Source of the DNA: Enterocloster bolteae | GTDB taxonomy: Bacteria; Bacillota_A; Clostridia; Lachnospirales; Lachnospiraceae | Direction of reading: 5' to 3' | Length of the DNA: 14,084 bases | Assembly: GCA_021769025.1 (NCBI GenBank) | Contig: JAETTS010000024.1 | Location: 1 to 14,084, forward strand | Shown here: positions 7,110 to 14,011 of the stretch, in pieces | Layout of the letters: the number at the start of each line of letters is the position of its first letter | How positions within the stretch are numbered: position 1 is the stretch's first letter | Program-made: the position numbers and the translations under genes | The notes under the pieces: generated by a model | What the model was told of the DNA's origin: nothing | Databases searched by the model: none | What the model saw: the letters and a program-made list of their open reading frames with translations, nothing else

Positions 7110-7706
7110 ATGGCTTCAAATCAAGCATCTCAAACCAATGCAACATCCACATCGCCAAAGCCTGTGATCTCCACGTTTCACCTGGTTCTCACAGCTATGT
7201 TTGCCGCTATTTTGGCAGTGATCTCTCAGATATCTGTCCCCATGCCATCTGGCGTGCCGATCACCATCCAGGCATTCGGCATTGCTCTCACTGGCGCAGT
7301 TCTGGGATGGAAATTCGGAACATTGGCTACCGTCGTATACATCCTCCTAGGCGCTGTAGGCCTTCCTATCTTTGCCAATTTCCAGGGGGGAATCCAGGTA
7401 CTGGCAGGTATGACCGGAGGATATATCTGGGGATGGCCTTTTATGGCGGCCTTTTGTGGCCTCCGCTTTCATACCAATCACCCAAACGCAGACATTGCCC
7501 TTTCGATAGTCATGGCTTTAATCGGCCTGATGATCATGGAATTCACCGGCGGCCTTCAATGGTATCTTTTATCTGGTGAAATGTCCGCCAAAGCCATTTT
7601 GATCTATTCCTTTACCGCATTTATCCCCAAGGATATCGCGATTACCATTGCTGCTGTTCTCATCGGAAGACGGATCAATCGGTCACTGGGCAGCCGTCTC
7701 AGATAA
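7110..7706 (+). CDS. bioY: Biotin transporter substrate-binding subunit BioY
   Basis: BioY is the membrane S component of the biotin energy-coupling-factor transporter. It captures biotin and normally works with a shared EcfT and two ATPases encoded elsewhere. The 198-residue protein shows family-typical sequence: SVPMPSGVPITIQAFGI near residues 43-60, GAVGLPIFANFQGG near 90-103, GGYIWGWPF, and about six hydrophobic segments. The first 20 residues are a polar Ser/Thr/Asn/Gln-rich cytoplasmic tail. AAGAAGGAA precedes the ATG. The gene stands alone with its own strong promoter and a BirA-like operator, as expected for a biotin-regulated uptake gene. Its last 24 bases overlap the end of the convergent mfd gene. 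Confidence 0.93.
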   Translation: MASNQASQTNATSTSPKPVISTFHLVLTAMFAAILAVISQISVPMPSGVPITIQAFGIALTGAVLGWKFGTLATVVYILLGAVGLPIFANFQGGIQVLAGMTGGYIWGWPFMAAFCGLRFHTNHPNADIALSIVMALIGLMIMEFTGGLQWYLLSGEMSAKAILIYSFTAFIPKDIAITIAAVLIGRRINRSLGSRLR

Positions 7707-10700
7707 CTTCTTTAAGATTTCCTCGGCTTTCTCTATCATGATGCTACAGTCTTTGTTTTTACTGGTTCGTTCCTGGTAGAGAAAGCCTGGTGCCTCTCCC
7801 ATCTGAACTCGCAGGCTTCCCCGATACCCGGAAACCACCTCCGACACTTTTTCCGTGTCAAGCCGCGCCTGGGGAAACATGTCGATCCGTACTTCCTGCC
7901 GGTTGATGGTCACCTCTGTGGCATATGCCTGATGAGCCAAGGCTTTTATAGATGCGATTTTCAAAAGATTTTCCACTGATTTTGGTATATTGCCAAACCG
8001 GTCCATCAGTTCGTCCTGCATATCCATGTACTCATCCTCATTTTCAATGGCTGAAATCCGTTTGTAGATATCCAGCTTCTGATACTCATTCCTGATGTAA
8101 GATGCCGGGATATATGCGTCAATATCGCACTCCACTGCTGTCTGAAACTCTTCTTCTTCCGTCCGTTTTCCCCTAAGGGCCTCCACTGCATGATTCAGAA
8201 GCTTGCAGTACAGGTCGTATCCAACGGCTTCCATATGCCCATGCTGCTCCGCCCCCAGCACATTGCCAGCGCCTCGGATCTCTAAGTCCCTCATAGCAAT
8301 CTTGATTCCTGATCCCAGTTCCGTAAATTCACGGATAGCCTGAAGGCGTTTCTCCGCCTCTTCTTTCAATATCTTGTCTCTCCGATACATCAAAAATGCA
8401 TAGGCAGTCCGGCTGGAACGGCCAACCCGTCCCCGAAGCTGATACAGCTGTGACAATCCCATACGGTCTGCATCATGAATGATAATGGTATTGGCGTTGG
8501 GAATATCTAACCCTGTCTCGATGATTGTGGTAGACACCAGTACATCAATATCCCCATTGATGAAATCCAGCATAATCTGTTCCAGCTGCCTCTCCCGCAT
8601 CTGCCCATGAGCATATACCACTGTAGCATCTTGTACCAACTCTCCAATGTGACTGGCAATCTCTTCAATTCCATGAACCCGATTATACACATAGTAAACC
8701 TGGCCATTTCTGGACAGTTCCCGGTTGATGGCCTCCCGCACCATCTCATCATTGTATTCCATCACATAAGTCTGAATAGGCACCCGGTCTACCGGCGGTT
8801 CTTCCAGCACACTCATATCCCGAATTCCTGCCAGACTCATGTGAAGCGTTCTGGGAATCGGTGTGGCTGTCAAAGTCAAAACATCCACATTTTCTTTTAA
8901 CTGCTTTATCTTCTCCTTGTGGGTCACTCCGAACCGCTGCTCCTCATCAATAACCAGTAGACCCAGACTTTTAAACTGAACATCCTTAGACAGCACCCGG
9001 TGGGTGCCGATCACCACATCCACCAGCCCTCTTTTCAAATCTTCCAGGGTTTTCTTCATCTCTGCCGGGGTGCGAAACCGTGACAGCAAATCCACTCTTA
9101 CAGGGAAATCTTTCATTCTCTGGACAAACGTATTGTAGTGCTGTTGGGCCAGAATAGTCGTAGGCACCAGATAAACCACCTGTTTTCCATCCTGAATTGC
9201 CTTAAAGGCAGCCCGCAGGGCAATCTCGGTTTTTCCGTAGCCTACATCTCCGCAGATCAGGCGATCCATGATCTTGCGGCTCTCCATATCTTTTTTGGTG
9301 GCATCGATGGCATCCTGCTGGTCTTCTGTCTCCTCATATGGAAACAACTCCTCAAATTCCCTCTGCCACACCGTATCTTCGCTGTACTGAAAACCATTGG
9401 TCTCCTGTCTGGCCGCATACAGTTCCACCAATTCTTTGGCAATGGCCTTCACTTCCCCCTTAACCTTTGCCTTTGTCCGTTTCCACTGTTCTCCCCCCAG
9501 ACGGTTTAATTTCGGTGTCCTGGCATCGCCTCCCGCATATTTTTGGATAATATCCAGCCGGGTCGCAGGAAGATACAGATTTCCTCCGTCAGCATACTCA
9601 ATCTTCAGATAGTCCTTAACTGTCTTTTCCCTCTCCATCTTCTCGATTCCCCGATAGATGCCAAGCCCATGGTCTTCATGAACCACATAGTCTCCCACAG
9701 ACAGTTCGGAAAAACTCTGAATCTTCTTTCCCTCATAAGTCGTTTTCTTCCGTTTTCTCTTGGCTTTTTTTAATCCGAACATATCGCCTTCGGTGATAAC
9801 CACAAACTTAATCTGAGGGTATTCAAATCCTCTGTGAAGATTTCCGTATGTCACCAGAATCTCCCCTGGCTGAACCGACTTTCCCTCATCTTCCGTATAA
9901 AAGGCATTTAATTCATATTCCCGCAAATCTCCCGCAAGACGGGATGCCCTGGTAAAGGAGCCGGACAGCAGCACCACCCGGTATTTCTCCTTCTTCCAGC
10001 GGGTCAGGTCTTTGATCAGCATCTCAAAACTATTCTGGTAAGAATTGACGCTTTTTGCCTGAATCCCATACCGCTTCTCCACACTCAGCCCGGGAAGCTT
10101 CTGGGCCAGGCCGGTTATCATCACCGTATGCCCTGTCTGAAGCCCTGCCAGCGTCTCCTTTGTGGAATACAAAAGGGATGTCTGTTCCGGCAGAAGATAT
10201 CCCTTCTCCAGACGGTGTATCATGCTCTCCCTGAATTCCAATTCTACAGTCTCGCCCTTTTCCTGAAGTCTGACTGGTTCATCCAGGAAAATTGCAGTAG
10301 ATTCCATGGGAAAATATTCCCGAAACGATACGGAATAGTCGCTGAAATATGCCAGATAATTTTCCAGCCGCGCAGTTCCCCATCCTTCTTCCAAGCTTTC
10401 TTTCAATTCCTTTATAATAGAATGAATCCGATAAGCCTCCTCTGTCTTACTCTTGGCTCTTAACGCTTTTTCGTAGGCAGAAGCCTCTTTTTCCAGCCGT
10501 TTCATTCCGCTCTGGATCTGCTCTGCCGTAAATACCATCTCCGTAGCCGGATAGAGCGCCACCTGAGAAAGCTGCTCCACAGACCTCTGGCTTTCCGGGT
10601 CAAAGCTTCGGATAGAGTCGATCTCGTCATCCCACAATTCAATTCTGATGGGTAGCTCCTCAGTCAAAGGAAAAATGTCAATGATCCCTCCACGAATCGA

Positions 10701-11216
10701 AAATTGCCCCATACCATCCACCTGGGACATTCTCTCATACCCAAGGGTAACCAACCTCTTTTTCCATGCCTCAATGTCAATAACCTCTCCCTGGCTTACC
10801 TGAATGATCTGATCCTTCAGCATGGCCAGCGGCAGAAGATGATCCATGATCCCGTCCAGAGTCGTCACCACCACACCGCCTTCATTCTCCATCAAGCGGC
10901 GGATCACTTGCATTCTCTGCCTGGTCATCAGGTTCCCATGAATATCTGCATTGTAAAACAGCAGATCCTTAGCCGGATAAAGCCAGACGTAGTCGCAGAA
11001 ACAGCGGAAATCATCATACAATTCCTTTGCCCTGGTGTCATTGTAGGTAACCACCAGCTTCCAGAGAAGGGTCTCCCCCGCCTCCTGCATCAGATGAACC
11101 TTCTGAGAGTCTACACAGCCGCTGACCTGTACCGGCCCCTTTCCACGATTCAGGTCTCGATTCAGTTCTTCATACTCCGCCAATTCTACTAATGGATTCA
11201 CAAATGCCTTGCTCAT
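7683..11216 (-). CDS. mfd: Transcription-repair coupling factor Mfd
   Basis: Mfd pushes RNA polymerase stalled at DNA damage off the template by ATP-driven translocation and recruits UvrA for nucleotide excision repair. The 1177-residue length fits the family (about 1150-1180). An N-terminal UvrB-like region is followed by a CarD-like RNA polymerase-interaction domain near residues 500-570 (VGDYVVHEDHGLGIYRG). Next come the superfamily 2 motor motifs: GDVGYGKTE (about 655), the DEEQ box (about 755), LTLTATPIPRTL (about 785) and QLRGRVGRSSR (about 925). The C-terminal TRCF domain follows. The start ATG overlaps the pth stop as ATGA (11213-11216), indicating translational coupling. The 3' end overlaps bioY, so the two convergent transcripts must run into each other or end inside coding sequence. 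All key motor residues are present; no damage is seen. Confidence 0.97.
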   Translation of the reverse strand: MSKAFVNPLVELAEYEELNRDLNRGKGPVQVSGCVDSQKVHLMQEAGETLLWKLVVTYNDTRAKELYDDFRCFCDYVWLYPAKDLLFYNADIHGNLMTRQRMQVIRRLMENEGGVVVTTLDGIMDHLLPLAMLKDQIIQVSQGEVIDIEAWKKRLVTLGYERMSQVDGMGQFSIRGGIIDIFPLTEELPIRIELWDDEIDSIRSFDPESQRSVEQLSQVALYPATEMVFTAEQIQSGMKRLEKEASAYEKALRAKSKTEEAYRIHSIIKELKESLEEGWGTARLENYLAYFSDYSVSFREYFPMESTAIFLDEPVRLQEKGETVELEFRESMIHRLEKGYLLPEQTSLLYSTKETLAGLQTGHTVMITGLAQKLPGLSVEKRYGIQAKSVNSYQNSFEMLIKDLTRWKKEKYRVVLLSGSFTRASRLAGDLREYELNAFYTEDEGKSVQPGEILVTYGNLHRGFEYPQIKFVVITEGDMFGLKKAKRKRKKTTYEGKKIQSFSELSVGDYVVHEDHGLGIYRGIEKMEREKTVKDYLKIEYADGGNLYLPATRLDIIQKYAGGDARTPKLNRLGGEQWKRTKAKVKGEVKAIAKELVELYAARQETNGFQYSEDTVWQREFEELFPYEETEDQQDAIDATKKDMESRKIMDRLICGDVGYGKTEIALRAAFKAIQDGKQVVYLVPTTILAQQHYNTFVQRMKDFPVRVDLLSRFRTPAEMKKTLEDLKRGLVDVVIGTHRVLSKDVQFKSLGLLVIDEEQRFGVTHKEKIKQLKENVDVLTLTATPIPRTLHMSLAGIRDMSVLEEPPVDRVPIQTYVMEYNDEMVREAINRELSRNGQVYYVYNRVHGIEEIASHIGELVQDATVVYAHGQMRERQLEQIMLDFINGDIDVLVSTTIIETGLDIPNANTIIIHDADRMGLSQLYQLRGRVGRSSRTAYAFLMYRRDKILKEEAEKRLQAIREFTELGSGIKIAMRDLEIRGAGNVLGAEQHGHMEAVGYDLYCKLLNHAVEALRGKRTEEEEFQTAVECDIDAYIPASYIRNEYQKLDIYKRISAIENEDEYMDMQDELMDRFGNIPKSVENLLKIASIKALAHQAYATEVTINRQEVRIDMFPQARLDTEKVSEVVSGYRGSLRVQMGEAPGFLYQERTSKNKDCSIMIEKAEEILKKLSETAAQ

Positions 11217-11797
11217 TCTTTTTCGCTCTCTTTCTTTCCTCCATTAAAACGATTCATCGCTTCTTCCGTTCCCTGGCTTATCAAAACCGTCACCGCATCC
11301 GCAGCATTCCGAAAGGCTTCTTCCATCTGCTCCCATTCTCTCTTACTGAAGTGGCTGAGCACATAGTCCGCCAGATCCATGCCCTTAGGCTTCTCTCCGA
11401 TGCCTACCTTCACCCTGGGGAATTCCTGGGATCCCAGATGGGCAATAATATTTTTTATCCCATTGTGACCTCCGGCGCTTCCCTTTCCCCTGACTCTCAA
11501 CCTGCCTGGCTCCAGACTGATGTCATCATAGACAAGGATGATCTCTTCTTCTGTTACTTTATAAAAATCAGCCACAGCCCTTACGCATTCTCCACTTGCA
11601 TTCATGAAAGTCTGAGGCTTCACAAGAACTACCTTCTGTCCCTCCAGTACACCTCTTCCGCATAGCCCTTTGTGCTTCTTCTCATCCACATGGATCCCGA
11701 TCCGATCCGCCAGAATATCTATCACTTCAAATCCCACGTTATGCCGGGTATGTGCATATTTCTCACCTGGGTTTCCTAGTCCTACTATAATATACAT
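11213..11797 (-). CDS. pth: Peptidyl-tRNA hydrolase
   Basis: Pth frees tRNA from peptidyl-tRNAs that drop off the ribosome and is usually essential. The 194-residue protein has the typical length and all recognisable active-site signatures: GLGNPG (residues 6-11), TRHNVGF (17-23) with the catalytic His19, KPQTFMNASG with the conserved Asn, VYDDISLEPGRLRVR with the conserved Asp, and GSAGGHNGIKNI with the conserved Asn. AAGGAG a few bases before the ATG is a strong ribosome binding site. The pth-mfd order is common in Firmicutes. Transcription is predicted from 12033-12061, giving an unusually long structured leader of about 229 nt. The C-terminus is basic and acidic mixed (GGKKESEKE). Confidence 0.96.
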   Translation of the reverse strand: MYIIVGLGNPGEKYAHTRHNVGFEVIDILADRIGIHVDEKKHKGLCGRGVLEGQKVVLVKPQTFMNASGECVRAVADFYKVTEEEIILVYDDISLEPGRLRVRGKGSAGGHNGIKNIIAHLGSQEFPRVKVGIGEKPKGMDLADYVLSHFSKREWEQMEEAFRNAADAVTVLISQGTEEAMNRFNGGKKESEKE

Positions 11798-12026
11798 GTG
11801 TGATCTCCTTCTTATTCAGCCAACCTGCCGCAATTTAATGCCGGTGTACACGATCTGGTATCTGTGCTGTAAGCCTTTGATCCTGTTTTATTCCAGCAGC
11901 ATATTAGGTGGTATACAGCACTTTAAGCGTTAGTTTCCAAAACCAGGGGGGTGTCCCTGCTTTTAAACTAACGCTGTTTCCTGCTTTCTGTTTGCGTCCT
12001 TACCATTTAATACTTAGTGCTTGAGC
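11798..12026 (-). ncRNA. Long structured 5' leader of pth-mfd mRNA
   Basis: This is the stretch between the predicted transcription start and the pth ATG, about 229 nt on the reverse strand. It holds two strong stems. The first pairs 11926-11936 with 11965-11975 (11 bp, perfect), and inside it AAAA/TTTT and CAGGG/CCCTG pairs continue. The second pairs 11864-11871 with 11914-11921 (GTGCTGTA with TACAGCAC, perfect). A weaker CCG...CGG stem lies nearer the ribosome binding site. I do not recognise a T-box or any standard riboswitch. Neither strong stem is followed by a U run on this strand, so neither looks like a simple terminator. A regulatory role is inference. Confidence 0.45.
11926..11975 (-). 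other. 50-base hairpin in the pth leader
   Basis: AGCGTTAGTTT and AAACTAACGCT form a perfect 11-bp stem. The inside can extend as AAAA/TTTT and CAGGG/CCCTG around a six-base loop, with a CC bulge and one C/C mismatch. On the forward strand it is followed by a mildly T-rich stretch, so it could also act as a terminator for rightward transcripts. No rightward gene nearby needs one. Confidence 0.6.
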
Positions 12027-12032
12027 GTTCCC

Positions 12033-12061
12033 ATTATACCAATTCATGGAGAAAATGTAAA
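12033..12061 (-). promoter_or_regulatory. Sigma-A promoter of pth-mfd
   Basis: On the reverse strand, TTTACA (12056-12061), a 17-base spacer ending in TGG, and consensus TATAAT (12033-12038) give a near-ideal promoter with an extended -10. Just upstream, TTATTAT repeats (12076-12083, 12089-12096, 12099-12106) make an AT-rich block that could act as an UP element. Confidence 0.75.
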
Positions 12062-12166
12062 CCCTGGGCTTGTTGTTATTATCTTTCTTTATTATCTGTT
12101 ATTATGCCAGTAGGAGAGAGTGTAAAGATTCCTAAATTTCCTGCTTGGGGGGCTTCTAAAGGGTCC

Positions 12167-12302
12167 GCTCCGGAGTCATGATAAAACATCTTCCGACACG
12201 CTCTCGCCAGGTTTTCACGTAACGGTACTAAGCGCCCAAAAAACGTGCGCTAAGTGCCGACGTGAAAAATGGTCTACAGATGTTTTATCATGACTCCGGA
12301 GC
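12167..12302. repeat. 136-base palindromic element with perfect 25-bp inverted ends
   Basis: Positions 12167-12191 and 12278-12302 are exact reverse complements, starting GCTCCGGAGTCATGATAAAA. A second inverted repeat is nested inside: TTTTCACGT (12212-12220) with ACGTGAAAA (12260-12268), followed by an imperfect CGGTACTAAGCGC (12223-12235) with GCGCTAAGTGCCG (12247-12259). The whole can fold as one long hairpin with an 11-base loop. It has no coding capacity and no obvious target-site duplication. It resembles a small non-autonomous transposable or REP-like element. Confidence 0.7.
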
Positions 12303-12414
12303 TAGTGTGCTGACATTGCCGGGAAGTTATAGTTTCACCGAGAAAATGTTTGCTTCTCCGAAAAGTTGGTGGCGCTTCTAAAAGAATTTGCTAGCTTCTC
12401 CAAAAAATCTTGAC

Positions 12415-12438
12415 AACTATTCGAGCAGCTATTTGAGC
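12415..12438 (+). repeat. Tandem 12-base repeat
   Basis: AACTATTCGAGC is followed directly by AGCTATTTGAGC, 10 of 12 bases identical. A related GCTATTTTGAG occurs at 12600-12610. CTTGACAA (12409-12416) and TTGTCAAG (12591-12598) form an inverted pair around the second palindromic element. The function is unknown. Confidence 0.5.
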
Positions 12439-12483
12439 ATCAATACCATGCCAATCAGTTAACTTTAAAACAGAGATAACGTA

Positions 12484-12586
12484 GCCCGGAGAGGGAGTCA
12501 TATAAGATTCTTCAGGGTACTTGAAGACCATCGGTACTTAGGCGCTGTCTTTTAGCGCCTTACGTACCGCTATGCTCTTCATGAAG
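12484..12586 (+). repeat. Second palindromic element, diverged relative of the 12167-12302 element
   Basis: A long imperfect hairpin pairs TGAAGA (12522-12527), CAT, CGGTAC (12532-12537), TTA and GGCGCT (12541-12546) with AGCGCC (12554-12559), TTA, GTACCG (12564-12569), ATG and TCTTCA (12576-12581). Read forward, it shares GGAGTCAT, AGACCAT and CGGTACTTAGGCGC, in the same order, with the reverse strand of the element at 12167-12302. The two are therefore related copies in opposite orientation. It lacks the long outer inverted repeat on its right side. Confidence 0.6.
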
Positions 12587-12900
12587 CGTTTTGTCAAGTG
12601 CTATTTTGAGTTATTGACGCAAGCCCTTGTTAGTGCGGCGGAAACGGGACAGGAAAAGGGGCGCAAAACGCGCCTGTGGACGTTTAGAAGCCGTTTTTGC
12701 GGGTGGGTAGTATAAAACCCTTACTCTGTGGATTTTCGTGTCAGAAACGCCTTGAAAATCAAGCCTTTTCAAGCCCTATTGCGTAACATTCCATTCTGTT
12801 CCTTGGGAGAGGTCGGGGGCGCGGGGGCAGAGCCACCGCAAAACCTACCGCCCGCCGCCGAAGTAGTGTAGACGGTTTTGCCGTTAGAATGAAGCGGACG

Positions 12901-12939
12901 AAAGCGGGGGCAGGATTTTTTTATCCTGTTCCCCGTTTT
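12901..12939 (+). terminator. Terminator-like hairpin upstream of nucleoside phosphorylase unit
   Basis: AAAGCGGGG (12901-12909) and CAGGAT (12911-12916) pair with ATCCTG (12923-12928) and CCCCGTTTT (12931-12939) around a six-T loop. The right arm ends in TTTT. This fits a rho-independent terminator that insulates the following promoter from upstream transcription, though the T run is short. Confidence 0.45.
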
Positions 12940-13072
12940 CGGCGGCGAAATGGCAACGGCAAAAATCCAGACAGCCAAGGGTTTAAGAGTGGAGATTTTT
13001 TCGCGCACTTTGTGAAAAAATACTACTCGTCCCTTGACCGTCTGGATAGGCGGAACGGACGTAGAACGGGGA

Positions 13073-13101
13073 TTGTTTTTCATAATTGGGTATGATATAA
13101 T
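13073..13101 (+). promoter_or_regulatory. Strong extended -10 promoter for nucleoside phosphorylase
   Basis: TTGTTT (13073-13078), a 17-base spacer and consensus TATAAT (13096-13101), preceded by TGA (an extended -10 TGn), predict a transcription start near 13108. The leader to the ATG at 13250 is about 142 nt. It carries an 11-base direct repeat (13188-13198 and 13205-13215). Confidence 0.7.
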
Positions 13102-13187
13102 TTCTCCCAGAACAAATCGAAAAATCGGAATTCATCGGGCAGTGGTTCTTTGCGGACGGCGGTTCCTCTGTGTATTTTGGCAAAAGG

Positions 13188-13215
13188 ATTCCGCTAAACG
13201 ATCCATTCCGCTAAA
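13188..13215 (+). repeat. Direct repeat in the nucleoside phosphorylase leader
   Basis: ATTCCGCTAAA occurs twice with a period of 17 bases (13188-13198 and 13205-13215), about 35 bases before the start codon. It may be a protein-binding site or a trace of replication slippage. Confidence 0.5.
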
Positions 13216-13249
13216 TTTACATTATATTTACTGGAGGCATAACAATACT

Positions 13250-14011
13250 ATGATTTTGGAAAACAAATATCCAATATTCGAATTTGATGATAACAAAGAG
13301 GCAAAATTAAACCCAACGTCTTTTGTCGACCAATCATTTGAAACAGACAAGTTAATTATTACTTTTTTCCCCGAGGTTATGGATAAATTAGTAAATGAGG
13401 ATAAGATTACACTTGAAAGAACGATTGGCGGTGAGAACCCGGTCTTAATATATCGCTTTTTAGACGATGACATTCTAATTACATTGGGACAGATAGGATG
13501 CCCCGCCTGTGCAGGGAATTTGGATTTATTCAATGCCATGGGTATTACCAAGGTTATGTTCTGTGGCGGCGGAGGTGTTCTTGATAAAAACATCGAAGTA
13601 GGTCAGATACTTGTGGTGGACGGGGCAATTAGAGACGAAGGGTTTTCATACCATTACATAGCACCTTCAAGATACATCTATACAAATCCCGAAACAACCG
13701 AAAAAATCACGCAGTATTTAGCAGATAATTCAATTTCATATATTCGAGGATTGACTTGGACAACAGATGCCATATTCAGAGAAACTGCGGAGAAAATATC
13801 ACGGAGAAAAGAAGAGGGCGCAAAGATTGTGGAAATGGAACAGGCAGGGTGTATTGCCGTTTCGCAATTCAGAGGTTTTGATTATGGGGCATTAATATAT
13901 GGTGGGGATGATGTTTCACAGGACGAGTGGAGCAATAGGGGCTGGCGTAGCCGAGAAGGGATTCGTTATGACCTTGTGGTGCTCTGTAAAAAACTGGTTG
14001 CAATATTATAG
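13250..14011 (+). CDS. Nucleoside phosphorylase, uridine-phosphorylase-like
   Basis: Family members split nucleosides with phosphate (some with water) into base and sugar phosphate, for salvage or detoxification. The 253-residue protein shows the family order: a hydrophobic core strand DDDILITLGQIGCPACAG (about 72-88), a glycine-rich CGGGGVLDKNIEVGQ (about 103-118), RDEGFSYHY (about 127-135) matching the RDEGTSYHY of uridine-phosphorylase-like enzymes, WTTDAIFRET, and KIVEMEQAGCIAVSQFRG (about 191-208) with the substrate-binding Met-Glu. GGDD supplies the conserved Asp. The ATG at 13250 is chosen because TGGAGG lies about 12 bases upstream; the open frame runs further upstream, but that part is leader. 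Codon use is visibly more AT-rich than in mfd or the transporters, consistent with horizontal acquisition. The exact base is uncertain. Confidence 0.85.
   Translation: MILENKYPIFEFDDNKEAKLNPTSFVDQSFETDKLIITFFPEVMDKLVNEDKITLERTIGGENPVLIYRFLDDDILITLGQIGCPACAGNLDLFNAMGITKVMFCGGGGVLDKNIEVGQILVVDGAIRDEGFSYHYIAPSRYIYTNPETTEKITQYLADNSISYIRGLTWTTDAIFRETAEKISRRKEEGAKIVEMEQAGCIAVSQFRGFDYGALIYGGDDVSQDEWSNRGWRSREGIRYDLVVLCKKLVAIL

Larger units (their letters stand above)
12062..13072. other. Gene-free, repeat-rich region upstream of pth
   Basis: About 1 kb holds no open frame that I accept as a gene. It contains an AT-rich block (12076-12106), a 136-base palindromic element (12167-12302), four GCTTCT repeats (12152-12407), a tandem 12-base repeat (12415-12438) and a second palindromic element (12484-12586). 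From about 12625 to 13000 there is distinctly GC-richer sequence with small hairpins (12751-12773 and 12901-12939). The change in composition near 12600-12630 could mark the junction between native chromosome and an acquired element, but no attachment site is proven. Confidence 0.5.

Noticed and set aside
12167..12302. Reading the large palindrome as an ordinary bidirectional terminator
   Set aside because: The arms are long and AT-containing with an internal second palindrome and no flanking U or A run, and no gene ends there.
12410..12440. TTGACA as a possible promoter -35 box
   Set aside because: No acceptable -10 box at 16-18 bases, and no downstream gene close by.
12062..12620. RNase P RNA, tmRNA, 6S RNA or SRP RNA in the gene-free region
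   Set aside because: None of the conserved core sequences of these RNAs was recognised on either strand.
12769..13083. 104-codon reverse-strand open frame opposite the GC-rich region
   Set aside because: No ribosome binding site at a useful distance before its ATG, low-complexity composition, and it runs through the terminator-like hairpin and to the edge of the phosphorylase promoter. More likely a chance frame in conserved noncoding DNA.
13034..13249. 72-residue N-terminal extension of the nucleoside phosphorylase
   Set aside because: It contains the -10 box and expected transcription start, has no ribosome binding site, and does not resemble the family. TGGAGG before 13250 supports the shorter protein.
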